From DASRDS01 sp035570055 (GTDB taxonomy: Bacteria > Gemmatimonadota > Gemmatimonadetes > Gemmatimonadales > Gemmatimonadaceae), in the NCBI GenBank assembly GCA_035570055.1, contig DATMLM010000047.1:4711-68710 (forward strand): DNA of 64,000 nucleotides, in the 5' to 3' direction. The translations under genes and the position numbers were made by a program. The notes under the pieces are model-generated. The model made no database searches. It saw only the letters and a program-made list of their open reading frames with translations, and had not been told where the DNA came from. Positions 8,622 to 16,959 of this stretch are shown in pieces. Position 1 is the first letter of the stretch. The number at the start of each line of letters is the position of its first letter.

Positions 8622-9923
8622 ATGAATATTACCGTCGTGGGAAGCGGATACGTCGGCCTCGTGGTCGGTGCGTGTCTGGCCGAAACCGGGAACGACGTCG
8701 TCTGCGCCGACGTGGATCCAAATAAAATCGAGGGACTGAAGCACAATCGTCTCCCGATCTACGAGCCCGGCCTCGAGCCGCTCGTCGAGCGCAACCAACA
8801 CCAGTCGCGCCTCTTGTTCACGACGGATATCCCGCACGCGATCTCATCCGCGCACGTGGTATTCATCGCGGTTGGCACGCCGCCGGATGAAGATGGCTCC
8901 GCCGACCTCCGTCACGTGCTCGCCGTCGCCGAGGAAATCGGCAAGCACATGAAGCGAGAGTTGGTCGTCGTCACCAAGTCGACGGTTCCCGTGGGCACCG
9001 CCGGAAAAGTCGCCGATGCCATCAGCAAGCACGCGAAGCACCGGTTCCACATGTGCAGCAACCCGGAATTCTTGAAAGAGGGCGCTGCCGTCGATGATTT
9101 CATGAAACCGGATCGCGTCGTCCTCGGTGTCGCCTCGGATTTCGCGCGGTCGGTCATGGCCGAGCTCTACGCGCCATTCGTTCGCACCGGGAAGCCGATC
9201 ATCTTCATGGACATCGCCTCGGCCGAGATGACCAAATACGCGGCCAACGCGATGCTCGCGACCCGCATCTCGTTCATGAACGAAATCGCGCGACTGTGCG
9301 AAACGATCGGCGCCAACATTGATGCGGTCCGCCGGGGCATCGGCAGCGACGATCGGATCGGGCCATCGTTCTTGTTCCCGGGCCCTGGCTACGGCGGCTC
9401 GTGCTTCCCGAAAGACGTCCAGGCACTGATTCGTACCGCGCAACAGGTCCACGTCCCGCTCGAAGTCGTCTCGGCGGTCGAAAAAGCGAACGAGCGTCAA
9501 AAGCACGTCCTGTTCGAAAAAACAACGAAGGCCCTGGGTGGCTCGATCAAGGGCTCGTTGATCGCGCTCTGGGGCCTGGCATTCAAGCCCCAGACCGACG
9601 ACATGCGCGAAGCCCCGGCGCTGACGCTGATCGATGAGTTGCTGGCGGCTGGGGCCACGGTGAAAGCGCACGACCCGGTCGCCGAGCACGAAGCGCGGCG
9701 ACGACTCGGCGATCGCATCGCCTACGCCGATTCGAATTACGATGCCGCACACGGCGCCGATGCGCTCATCGTCGTCACCGACTGGAACGAGTATCGCCAC
9801 CCGGATTTCCGGCGGATCAAGCAGGCGCTGAAGCGCCCGGTCTTGATCGACGGTCGCAACCTCTACGACCCGCAACAGATGCGCACCCTCGGCTTCACGT
9901 ACGACTCGATCGGACGCGTCTGA
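8622..9923 (+). CDS. ugd: UDP-glucose 6-dehydrogenase
   Basis: Converts UDP-glucose to UDP-glucuronate with two NAD. The Rossmann motif VVGSGYVGLVVGACLA is at the N-terminus, and the catalytic cysteine lies in GPGYGGSCFPKD, typical of true Ugd enzymes. The C-terminal GLAFKPQTDDMREAPAL block completes a normal 433-residue protein. It follows the Wzc-like gene by 4 nt and precedes UDP-xylose synthase by 4 nt. Together the two genes make UDP-GlcA and UDP-Xyl for the locus polymer. It is a paralogue of the WbpA-type gene at 2782 but clearly of a different subfamily. Confidence 0.92.
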   Translation: MNITVVGSGYVGLVVGACLAETGNDVVCADVDPNKIEGLKHNRLPIYEPGLEPLVERNQHQSRLLFTTDIPHAISSAHVVFIAVGTPPDEDGSADLRHVLAVAEEIGKHMKRELVVVTKSTVPVGTAGKVADAISKHAKHRFHMCSNPEFLKEGAAVDDFMKPDRVVLGVASDFARSVMAELYAPFVRTGKPIIFMDIASAEMTKYAANAMLATRISFMNEIARLCETIGANIDAVRRGIGSDDRIGPSFLFPGPGYGGSCFPKDVQALIRTAQQVHVPLEVVSAVEKANERQKHVLFEKTTKALGGSIKGSLIALWGLAFKPQTDDMREAPALTLIDELLAAGATVKAHDPVAEHEARRRLGDRIAYADSNYDAAHGADALIVVTDWNEYRHPDFRRIKQALKRPVLIDGRNLYDPQQMRTLGFTYDSIGRV

Positions 9924-9927
9924 GCCC

Positions 9928-10881
9928 ATGCGTGTCTTGATCACCGGCGCGGCCGGGTTCCTCGGCTCCCACCTGGCGGACCGATTCCTGGCCGAAGGCC
10001 ATGCAGTCGTCGGATTGGACAATTTCGTGACTGGTCATCCGGACAACATCGCGCACTTGATGGGTCGTCCGGATTTCGAGTTCCTGCGGCACAACATCTC
10101 GACCTACACGTTCGTGGCCGGCCCGCTCGACGGCGTGCTGCACTTCGCCTCCCCCGCGAGCCCGGTCGACTACCTCGAGCATCCCATCCCGACGCTCAAG
10201 GTTGGGGCGCTGGGCACCCACAATGCCCTGGGCCTCGCCAAAGCCAAAGGCGCCCGGTTCTTCCTGGCATCCACGTCGGAAGTCTACGGCGACCCGCTCG
10301 TGCACCCCCAAACGGAGTCCTATTGGGGGAATGTCAATCCGATCGGACCGCGTGGCGTGTATGACGAGGCCAAACGGTACGCCGAGGCGATGACCATGGC
10401 CTATCATCGCTTTCACGGGATCGACACGCGCATCGTCCGCATTTTCAACACCTATGGCCCGCGGATGCGCCCACGGGATGGCCGCGTCGTATCCAACTTC
10501 ATCGTCCAGGCGCTGACCGGCGAGCCGATCACGATTTACGGCAACGGCTCGCAGACCCGCAGCTTCTGTTACGTCGACGACGAGGTCGAGGGGATCTACC
10601 GCCTCTTCATGCGGGGCGACGCCGAGCCGACGAACATCGGCAATCCGGACGAGTACACGGTGAAACAACTCGCGGAGATCGTCGTCGAGTTGACGGGCAC
10701 CAAGTCCCCGATCGTGTACCGCGACCTGCCTGAAGATGACCCCAAAGTTCGCCGCCCCGATATCACGCGCGCGTGCGGTCTCCTCGGCTGGACCCCAAAG
10801 GTCCCGGTCCGCGAAGGCGTCGCAAAGACCATCGAGTACTTCCGGGGACTCATCGGAGCAGGCCGCGTGGGACCGGCCTGA
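9928..10881 (+). CDS. uxs: UDP-glucuronate decarboxylase (UDP-xylose synthase), extended SDR
   Basis: Extended short-chain dehydrogenase of 317 residues that oxidises and decarboxylates UDP-GlcA to UDP-xylose with bound NAD. It shows the GAAGFLGSH nucleotide motif (7-15), the HFASPASP segment typical of the group, STSEVYG with the conserved Glu118, and the catalytic pair Tyr145/Lys149 in GPRGVYDEAKR. The GNGSQTRSFCYVDD stretch is also typical. It directly follows ugd, which makes its substrate. This is the last sugar gene of the cluster; the next gene starts immediately after its stop. Confidence 0.9.
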   Translation: MRVLITGAAGFLGSHLADRFLAEGHAVVGLDNFVTGHPDNIAHLMGRPDFEFLRHNISTYTFVAGPLDGVLHFASPASPVDYLEHPIPTLKVGALGTHNALGLAKAKGARFFLASTSEVYGDPLVHPQTESYWGNVNPIGPRGVYDEAKRYAEAMTMAYHRFHGIDTRIVRIFNTYGPRMRPRDGRVVSNFIVQALTGEPITIYGNGSQTRSFCYVDDEVEGIYRLFMRGDAEPTNIGNPDEYTVKQLAEIVVELTGTKSPIVYRDLPEDDPKVRRPDITRACGLLGWTPKVPVREGVAKTIEYFRGLIGAGRVGPA

Positions 10882-11610
10882 GTGAGCGGCTCGTCGCGTG
10901 AACTAATTGACCTGGCGCCTGATGCCCTGGAGCGGGCTCGCGAGCGCTTCGCCGTTCGCGATTATCACGGCGCGGTGCTGCTCCTTCAAGAGGTGATCGG
11001 AAGTGGTATTGGCTACGCCGACGCCTACAACCTGTTCGGGTTGTCCCTCGCGATGGTGGACCGTCCCAACGAGGCGCTGACCGCGTTCGACCAGGCGCTG
11101 GAGCGAAACCAGCTGTACGTCGAGGCGCACCTCAACCGCGCGGTGCTGCTCAACGGCCTGGGTCGGACCGAGGAAGCCGCGGCGTCGTTCGCGATCGCCG
11201 AGGCGCTCGGTCGCCCGGACGAGACCGGATTCCCGGTCGTGGTCGGCAATCGCCTCGCCAACGCGCACGCCGCGCTCGGGGACGAGTACCGGAATGCCGG
11301 AGCCCACGAAGAGGCTATCGCCCAATATCAGCGTGCGCTTCAGCTCCGGCCTGGGTATGTCGACATCGGGCTGTCCCTCGCCCGCACACAGCTCGAAGCA
11401 CAACAGTACGAGGCGGCTGCCCGGGCACTCGACGCCGTGCTCGCGGTCCGGCCGACGCTCCTGGACGCCCTCTTGCTGCGCGGTCTGGCCTCCTATCTTC
11501 ATGGAGAGCACGCCACGGCCGGTCGGGTCTGGGACCGGGCCGCGGAGGTACATCCCGGCGATCCGCGGGTAGAAACCTATCGATCGATGCTGGCCCGCCA
11601 GGGTCTCTAA
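10882..11610 (+). CDS. Tetratricopeptide repeat protein
   Basis: Soluble-looking TPR protein of 242 residues with no signal peptide. TPR-type helices span almost the whole length (for example DAYNLFGLSLAMVDRPNEALTAFDQAL, with later repeats near residues 130 and 185). GTG 10882 follows the uxs stop directly, so it is probably co-translated with the polysaccharide genes, and it is 19 nt from the BamD-like gene. TPR proteins mediate protein contacts; the partner cannot be named from sequence. It could serve envelope assembly or export, given both neighbours. Confidence 0.7.
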   Translation: MSGSSRELIDLAPDALERARERFAVRDYHGAVLLLQEVIGSGIGYADAYNLFGLSLAMVDRPNEALTAFDQALERNQLYVEAHLNRAVLLNGLGRTEEAAASFAIAEALGRPDETGFPVVVGNRLANAHAALGDEYRNAGAHEEAIAQYQRALQLRPGYVDIGLSLARTQLEAQQYEAAARALDAVLAVRPTLLDALLLRGLASYLHGEHATAGRVWDRAAEVHPGDPRVETYRSMLARQGL

Positions 11611-11629
11611 TCAGCCATATTACGGGTAC

Positions 11630-12400
11630 ATGCGGTTCTTGCGCAGATACTATGTCGTGACCGCCGCGTTCGGCTTGGCTGCCTGCGCGGGGCACTTGGA
11701 CGTGGCCAAGTTCAAGGGCACGAACGAGGAGCTGTACTCTCGGTCGCTGAAGGCCTTCACGAAGCACAACTGGGACGATGCGGTCGCGGGGTTCGAAAAA
11801 TTGACCCTGGAGCTGCCCGCGCACGACACCTTGTTGTCGCGCTCCCAGTACTATCTCGGCGAAGCCCACGAGCATCGCGCGGAGTACTTGCTGGCCGCCC
11901 AGAGTTATTCACGGTTGGCCGAGTCGTTCCCCGATGACTCGTTGGCCGACCGCGCGCTGTACAATGCCGGCCGCAGCTACCAGAAGATGTGGCATCGCCC
12001 CGCGCTCGATGCCTCGAACGGCGAGGCGGCGCTGACGTCCTACCAGCAGCTCCTGTCGCTGTATCCGGGCTCGGCCCTCGCCGCTGACGCGAACAATCAG
12101 ATCGGCCGCCTCGACGAGTGGTTCGCGCAGAAGGATTACGCGAACGGCGTCCACTACTTCAAGCGCCACGCGTACGACTCGGCGATCATCTATCTCAAAG
12201 ACGTGGTCAAGAATTATCCGACGACGGCGACCGCCCGCCGCGCCCAGCTCAAGCTCGTCGACGCCTATCGCGCGATCCGATATCGCGACGACGCGAACGA
12301 CGTCTGCGCGCAGTTGCGGGCCGCCTTTCCGGGAGACCGCGAAGTCCGCGAACGGTGCGGCGTCGCCACCGCCAGCGTGCAGAGCGGCTCCAAGCCGTAA
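11630..12400 (+). CDS. bamD: Outer-membrane assembly lipoprotein, BamD/YfiO-like
   Basis: Predicted lipoprotein of 256 residues. A charged start (MRFLRR) precedes a hydrophobic stretch and the lipobox L16-A-A-C19. Five TPR-like units follow, including the typical pattern of 'Y..A...F..L....P' repeats. This size and architecture match BamD, the essential TPR lipoprotein of the BAM complex that inserts beta-barrel proteins. Barrel clients encoded here include LptD and the Wzi-like protein. A generic TPR lipoprotein is the alternative. The nadD gene starts 12 nt downstream. Confidence 0.78.
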   Translation: MRFLRRYYVVTAAFGLAACAGHLDVAKFKGTNEELYSRSLKAFTKHNWDDAVAGFEKLTLELPAHDTLLSRSQYYLGEAHEHRAEYLLAAQSYSRLAESFPDDSLADRALYNAGRSYQKMWHRPALDASNGEAALTSYQQLLSLYPGSALAADANNQIGRLDEWFAQKDYANGVHYFKRHAYDSAIIYLKDVVKNYPTTATARRAQLKLVDAYRAIRYRDDANDVCAQLRAAFPGDREVRERCGVATASVQSGSKP

Positions 12401-12411
12401 CCGACGTAGAG

Positions 12412-13014
12412 GTGCGCCTCGGCATCTTCGGTGGCACCTTCGACCCGCCGCACATCGGTCATCTGCTCGTGGCAACGGATGCGTTCGAGGCCTTGTCCCT
12501 CACGCGACTCATGTTCGTTCCAACCGGTCGCCAGCCGTTGAAGGCGGATGTCGTCACCGCGCCGGCCGCCGCGCGGCTCGCCATGACACGCCGGCTCATC
12601 GGCGACGACGAGCGGTTCGGCGTCGACTCCATCGAAATCGACCGGGATGGGTTATCTTTCACCATCGACACGTTGAGGGCCTTCGCGGAGCGTGAGCCGG
12701 AGGCCGAGCGGTATTTCCTGCTGGGCGCCGATGCCTGGCGCTCGTTTCCGCGTTGGCGCTCCCCCGACGAGATCATGCGACTGGCGACCGTAGTGGTGCT
12801 GACGCGAGGCGGCGAGCCGATCGGCCCCGCCTCGTCCGGCCTGCGGGCGCCGCGCGTGTTGCCGACGCGTCGGATCGACGTCTCGTCGACCGAGATCCGC
12901 TCTCGCGTGCGCGCCGGGTTGTCGTTGCGCGGCTTCGTGCCCGAGGCGGTGCGGGACTACATCGAAGAGAACGGTTTGTACCTCGAGGACGGGTATGCTG
13001 AAACGGCTGATTAG
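12412..13014 (+). CDS. nadD: Nicotinate-nucleotide adenylyltransferase
   Basis: Transfers AMP from ATP to nicotinate mononucleotide in NAD synthesis. The nucleotidyltransferase motif GGTFDPPHIGH (6-17) includes the HxGH signature, and the C-terminal SSTEIR motif is present. I choose GTG 12412 since it begins one residue before the conserved first strand (RLGIFGG), giving a normal 200-residue enzyme; the longer open frame upstream is inside bamD. The 3' end overlaps secA by 20 nt, so the two are likely on one transcript. Confidence 0.9.
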   Translation: MRLGIFGGTFDPPHIGHLLVATDAFEALSLTRLMFVPTGRQPLKADVVTAPAAARLAMTRRLIGDDERFGVDSIEIDRDGLSFTIDTLRAFAEREPEAERYFLLGADAWRSFPRWRSPDEIMRLATVVVLTRGGEPIGPASSGLRAPRVLPTRRIDVSSTEIRSRVRAGLSLRGFVPEAVRDYIEENGLYLEDGYAETAD

Positions 13015-16000
13015 CGGGGTCTTCGGAACCCGTCACGAACGCGAACGAAAGCGCATCCAACCGCTCGTTGATGCCATCAATGAGCACTATGAGCGGCTGC
13101 ATGGCGTGTCAGACGAAGAGTTGCGCGGTCAGACCGCCAAGTTCCGCGCGATCCTGGCCGAACGCACGACGGATCTCGAATCCCGTGTCAACGATCTGAA
13201 GGCCCAAAAGCGCAGCGCCGCGGATCCCGCCGAGCGTGACCGGCTCGATATCGAGCTGATAGGAAACGATGGTCGCGGTGGCGCCGAAGGCGCCCTGCGT
13301 GAAGCGACCTCGGATGCGCTGTACGAGATGCTGCCGGAGGCGTTCGCGACGGTGCGCGAGGCCTCCCGTCGGCTCGTCGGCACGACGGTCCTGGTGACCG
13401 GCCACGACATCGAGTGGAACATGGTGCCGTACGATGTCCAGCTCATGGGCGGCATCGAGCTCCACCTGGGCAAGATCGCCGAGATGGCGACGGGCGAGGG
13501 CAAGACGCTGGTCGCCACGCTGCCACTGTACCTGAACGCGCTGGCCGGCAAAGGCGCGCATCTCGTGACGGTGAACACGTACCTGGCCCGGCGCGACTCC
13601 CAATGGATGGGTCACGTCTACACGTACCTGGGCCTGACGGTCGGGTGTCTCGATGACACCGAGCCGGGGACGCCGGAACGACGCGCGGCGTACCTCTGCG
13701 ACATCACGTATGGCACGAACAACGAGTTCGGGTTCGACTATCTCCGCGACAACATGGTCGTGTCGCTGGAGCAACGCGTGCAACGCAGCCACACGTACGC
13801 GATTGTCGACGAAGTCGACTCGGTCCTGATCGACGAGGCCCGAACCCCGCTGATCATCTCGGGCCCGGTCGGCAACGAGAGCGACGCCCAGTACGCCGAG
13901 TACAACGCGGCGATCGGCCGCCTGGTGCGCAAGCAGACGGACCTCGCGAACCAGCTCGTCTCCGAGGGCGAACGCCAGTTGGAGGCGGGCGAGTCGAGCG
14001 ACGGTGGCCTCCTCCTCTACAAGGCGCAGCTCGGGAGCCCGAAGAACAAGCGCCTGCTCAAGATGCTGCAAGAGCAGGGTGTGAAGGCGCTCGTGCAGAA
14101 GGCGGAGCTCGACGTGATCGCCGATCGCCGGCTCCCGCCGAACAAGCAGCAGTTTCGCGATCTCGAAGACGACCTGTTGTTCGTCCTCGACGAGCGGGGA
14201 CATACGGTCCACCTGACCGATCGTGGCGTCGACTTCATGTCGCCCAACGACCACGATGCCTTCGTGCTCCCCGATATCTCGAGCGAGGTCCATCGCATCG
14301 AAAAGAACGAGTCGATGGCCCCGCAGGAGAAAATCGACGCCCGCCGGAAGATCGAGGGCGAGTACGCGGCCAAGAGCGAGAAGCTCAACATCGTCCACCA
14401 GTTGCTCCGCGCGCACGCGCTCTATGAGCGCGACGTGAACTACGTCGTGCAAGACGGCCAGGTGCTGATCGTCGACGAGTTCACGGGACGCACGATGCCG
14501 GGCCGCCGCTGGTCCGAAGGGCTGCACCAGGCGGTCGAGGCCAAAGAAGGCGTGCAGGTGAAGGGCGAGACCCAGACGATGGCGACGATCACCATCCAGA
14601 ACTACTTCCGGATGTACGACAAGCTCGCCGGCATGACGGGTACCGCGGAGACGGAAGAGACCGAGTTCTTCGAGATTTACAAGTTGGACGTCTCGGTCAT
14701 CCCGACGAACAAAAATGTCATTCGCGACGACCGCCACGATCTCGTCTACAAGACGCGCCGCGAGAAGTACAACGCCATTCTGGAAGAGACGCGCCGCCTG
14801 CACGACCTCGGCTACCCCGTCTTGGTCGGCACCGTCAACGTCGAGGTATCGGAAACCCTGTCGCGCATGTTCAAGCGCGCGGGACTGCCACACCAAGTCC
14901 TGAACGCCAAGTACCACCAGAAGGAGGCCGAGATCGTTGCCGGGGCCGGCCAGTCGGGCTCAGTGACGATCGCCACGAACATGGCCGGCCGCGGCACGGA
15001 TATTAAGCTCGGTCCTGGAGTGACCGAGTCGAAGCCGTCCGTCGTCAAAGACGAAGACAACAAGCCGATCGACGTCGTCGAGTGCGGCGGGTTGCATATC
15101 ATTGGCTCCGAGCGCCACGAGTCCCGTCGTATCGACCGGCAGTTGCGTGGTCGCGCGGGCCGTCAGGGAGATCCCGGCGCGTCGCAGTTCTTCCTGTCGC
15201 TCGAAGACGATCTGATGCGGTTGTTCGGCTCCGAGCGGATCGCGAAGCTGATGGACAGCATGGGTGCGCAAGAAGGCGAGATGCTGACGCACCCGCTGAT
15301 CACCCGGTCGATCGAGCAGGCGCAAAAGCGGGTCGAGCTGCAGCACTTCCAATCCCGAAAGCGGTTGCTCGAGTACGACGACGTCATGAACCAGCAGCGC
15401 GAGGTCATCTACTCGCTGCGCACGTTCGCGCTCGAGGGCGGGGAAGAGCTCAAGGGCGAAGCCCAGCGCATGATCGAGAAAGCGGTCGGGCGGCGGGTCG
15501 AGATCGCGCTCGCCGAGTACGACTCGGATCCGGATATCGATCTGGGGCTCATCCGCCAAGAGCTGCTGATGCACTATCTCGTGACGGTGCCGGCGCTCGA
15601 GGCCGAGCTCCGCCCCGCGTCGATGTCCGACGCGGTTCGGGACGCAGTCGCGGCGGGGCATGAGGCGTTCTCGAACAAGATGACGAATCTCGCCGAGTTC
15701 GCCGATCAGCTGCTGTCGCTGGTCATGCTGCAGGTGCTCGACGAGAAGTGGAAGGATCACCTGTACGATCTCGACCAGCTCCGCGCGGGCATCACGTATC
15801 GATCCTGGGGGCAGAAGGACCCGTTGATCGAGTACAAGCAGGAAGCGTACAGCATGTTCGTCGATCTCATGGCGGACATCTACAACACGTTCACCGAGCG
15901 CTTCCTGCGGGCCCAGATCGTCTTCCAACCCCCGGCGCCGCCTCCCCAATCCCAGTCCCAAGCGAGTCAAACGCAAACCGGCCGCAAGCCGACCAAGCGT

Positions 16001-16216
16001 TACGACGCGCTAGGGATGTTGGAGGACGTCCCCGAAGGGGAGGCCGAAAAACCAGAACCAGAAGCCGTGGACACGGGCCCAGCCGAATCCCCACCGTCCG
16101 GCCGGACGAAGTCCAAGCCAGACCCAGCCGTAAGCGCCTCAAACGTGGGCCGAAACGACCCGTGCCCCTGCGGATCGGGCAAGAAATACAAAAAGTGCCA
16201 CGGGGTCGCTGCCTAG
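12995..16216 (+). CDS. secA: Preprotein translocase ATPase SecA
   Basis: Motor ATPase that pushes unfolded preproteins through SecYEG. Visible are Walker A ATGEGKT (165-171), the Walker B/DEAD-type segment VDEVDSVLIDEARTP, the FTGR/MPGRRWSEGLHQAVEAKEG block, TNMAGRGTDIKLG and GRAGRQGDPG. The C-terminus is the zinc-binding SecB/ribosome tail GRNDPCPCGSGKKYKKCHG, preceded by a Pro/Gln/Ser-rich linker. At 1073 residues it is longer than E. coli SecA, with extra charged helical sequence near residues 55-105. ATG 12995 lies inside the nadD end. Confidence 0.97.
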   Translation: MLKRLISGVFGTRHERERKRIQPLVDAINEHYERLHGVSDEELRGQTAKFRAILAERTTDLESRVNDLKAQKRSAADPAERDRLDIELIGNDGRGGAEGALREATSDALYEMLPEAFATVREASRRLVGTTVLVTGHDIEWNMVPYDVQLMGGIELHLGKIAEMATGEGKTLVATLPLYLNALAGKGAHLVTVNTYLARRDSQWMGHVYTYLGLTVGCLDDTEPGTPERRAAYLCDITYGTNNEFGFDYLRDNMVVSLEQRVQRSHTYAIVDEVDSVLIDEARTPLIISGPVGNESDAQYAEYNAAIGRLVRKQTDLANQLVSEGERQLEAGESSDGGLLLYKAQLGSPKNKRLLKMLQEQGVKALVQKAELDVIADRRLPPNKQQFRDLEDDLLFVLDERGHTVHLTDRGVDFMSPNDHDAFVLPDISSEVHRIEKNESMAPQEKIDARRKIEGEYAAKSEKLNIVHQLLRAHALYERDVNYVVQDGQVLIVDEFTGRTMPGRRWSEGLHQAVEAKEGVQVKGETQTMATITIQNYFRMYDKLAGMTGTAETEETEFFEIYKLDVSVIPTNKNVIRDDRHDLVYKTRREKYNAILEETRRLHDLGYPVLVGTVNVEVSETLSRMFKRAGLPHQVLNAKYHQKEAEIVAGAGQSGSVTIATNMAGRGTDIKLGPGVTESKPSVVKDEDNKPIDVVECGGLHIIGSERHESRRIDRQLRGRAGRQGDPGASQFFLSLEDDLMRLFGSERIAKLMDSMGAQEGEMLTHPLITRSIEQAQKRVELQHFQSRKRLLEYDDVMNQQREVIYSLRTFALEGGEELKGEAQRMIEKAVGRRVEIALAEYDSDPDIDLGLIRQELLMHYLVTVPALEAELRPASMSDAVRDAVAAGHEAFSNKMTNLAEFADQLLSLVMLQVLDEKWKDHLYDLDQLRAGITYRSWGQKDPLIEYKQEAYSMFVDLMADIYNTFTERFLRAQIVFQPPAPPPQSQSQASQTQTGRKPTKRYDALGMLEDVPEGEAEKPEPEAVDTGPAESPPSGRTKSKPDPAVSASNVGRNDPCPCGSGKKYKKCHGVAA

Positions 16217-16254
16217 CGATGAGGCCCGCAGGCGATGCCATCCGATCTTATGGC

Positions 16255-16959
16255 ATGCCTGGCGAGTCCTCCTGTCCGACGTTAGCTATTAGACGGTTAC
16301 CCAAGAGTGACAGGCCGCGCGAGCGGCTTTTCCAGTTCGGTGCCGAACGACTGACAACAGTCGAGCTCCTGGCCATCTTGGTAGGCAGCGGCGGCACCGG
16401 TCACTCAGCGCTCGATACTGGCCGCGCCATTATGGCAGAGACCGGCGGTTCCCTCCGGCGTTTGCGCTCCAGAACGCCGGCCGAACTGACTCATATCGCA
16501 GGCGTTGGACCTGCTAGAGCAACGATTCTGCACGCGGCGCTCGAGCTCGCGCGCCGCTGGTTGGAAGAGGGGTGCGAGGAGCGGCTGCGGGTGCGGTCGC
16601 CGATCGATATCGTGTTGAGGTTCGCGCCGCGCATGCGTGATCTGAGAGTGGAGGAGTTTCACGTGATCGTCCTGGATACGCAGCACGGACTGCAGCGGGA
16701 TATCACGGTGACACGCGGTCTGCTCAGCTCGTCGCCCGTGCATACACGGGAGGTGTTCCAAGCGGCGATCGTCGAAGACGCAGCGGCGATCGTGTTGCTC
16801 CACAATCATCCCAGTGGCGATCCGACTCCGTCGCCGGAAGACCATGTTCTGACCCAGCGGCTCGCCACGGCAGGGCGTTTGCTCGACATTCCCGTGTATG
16901 ATCACGTGATCGTCGGACGGGATCGCTATACGAGCTTTTTGGAGGAACAGTGGCTGTGA
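16255..16959 (+). CDS. radC: RadC-family JAMM/MPN domain protein
   Basis: UPF0758/RadC-like protein of about 234 residues with an N-terminal helix-hairpin-helix part (AELTHIAGVGPARA) and a C-terminal JAMM domain with the metal-binding HNHPSGDPTPSPED motif. The biochemical role of the family is unsettled; an old link to DNA repair is not well supported. ATG 16255 is used because the conserved region starts soon after. ATG 16219, three nt past the secA stop, is an equally possible start adding 12 residues. The end overlaps the Rsh gene by 10 nt. Confidence 0.85.
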   Translation: MPGESSCPTLAIRRLPKSDRPRERLFQFGAERLTTVELLAILVGSGGTGHSALDTGRAIMAETGGSLRRLRSRTPAELTHIAGVGPARATILHAALELARRWLEEGCEERLRVRSPIDIVLRFAPRMRDLRVEEFHVIVLDTQHGLQRDITVTRGLLSSSPVHTREVFQAAIVEDAAAIVLLHNHPSGDPTPSPEDHVLTQRLATAGRLLDIPVYDHVIVGRDRYTSFLEEQWL

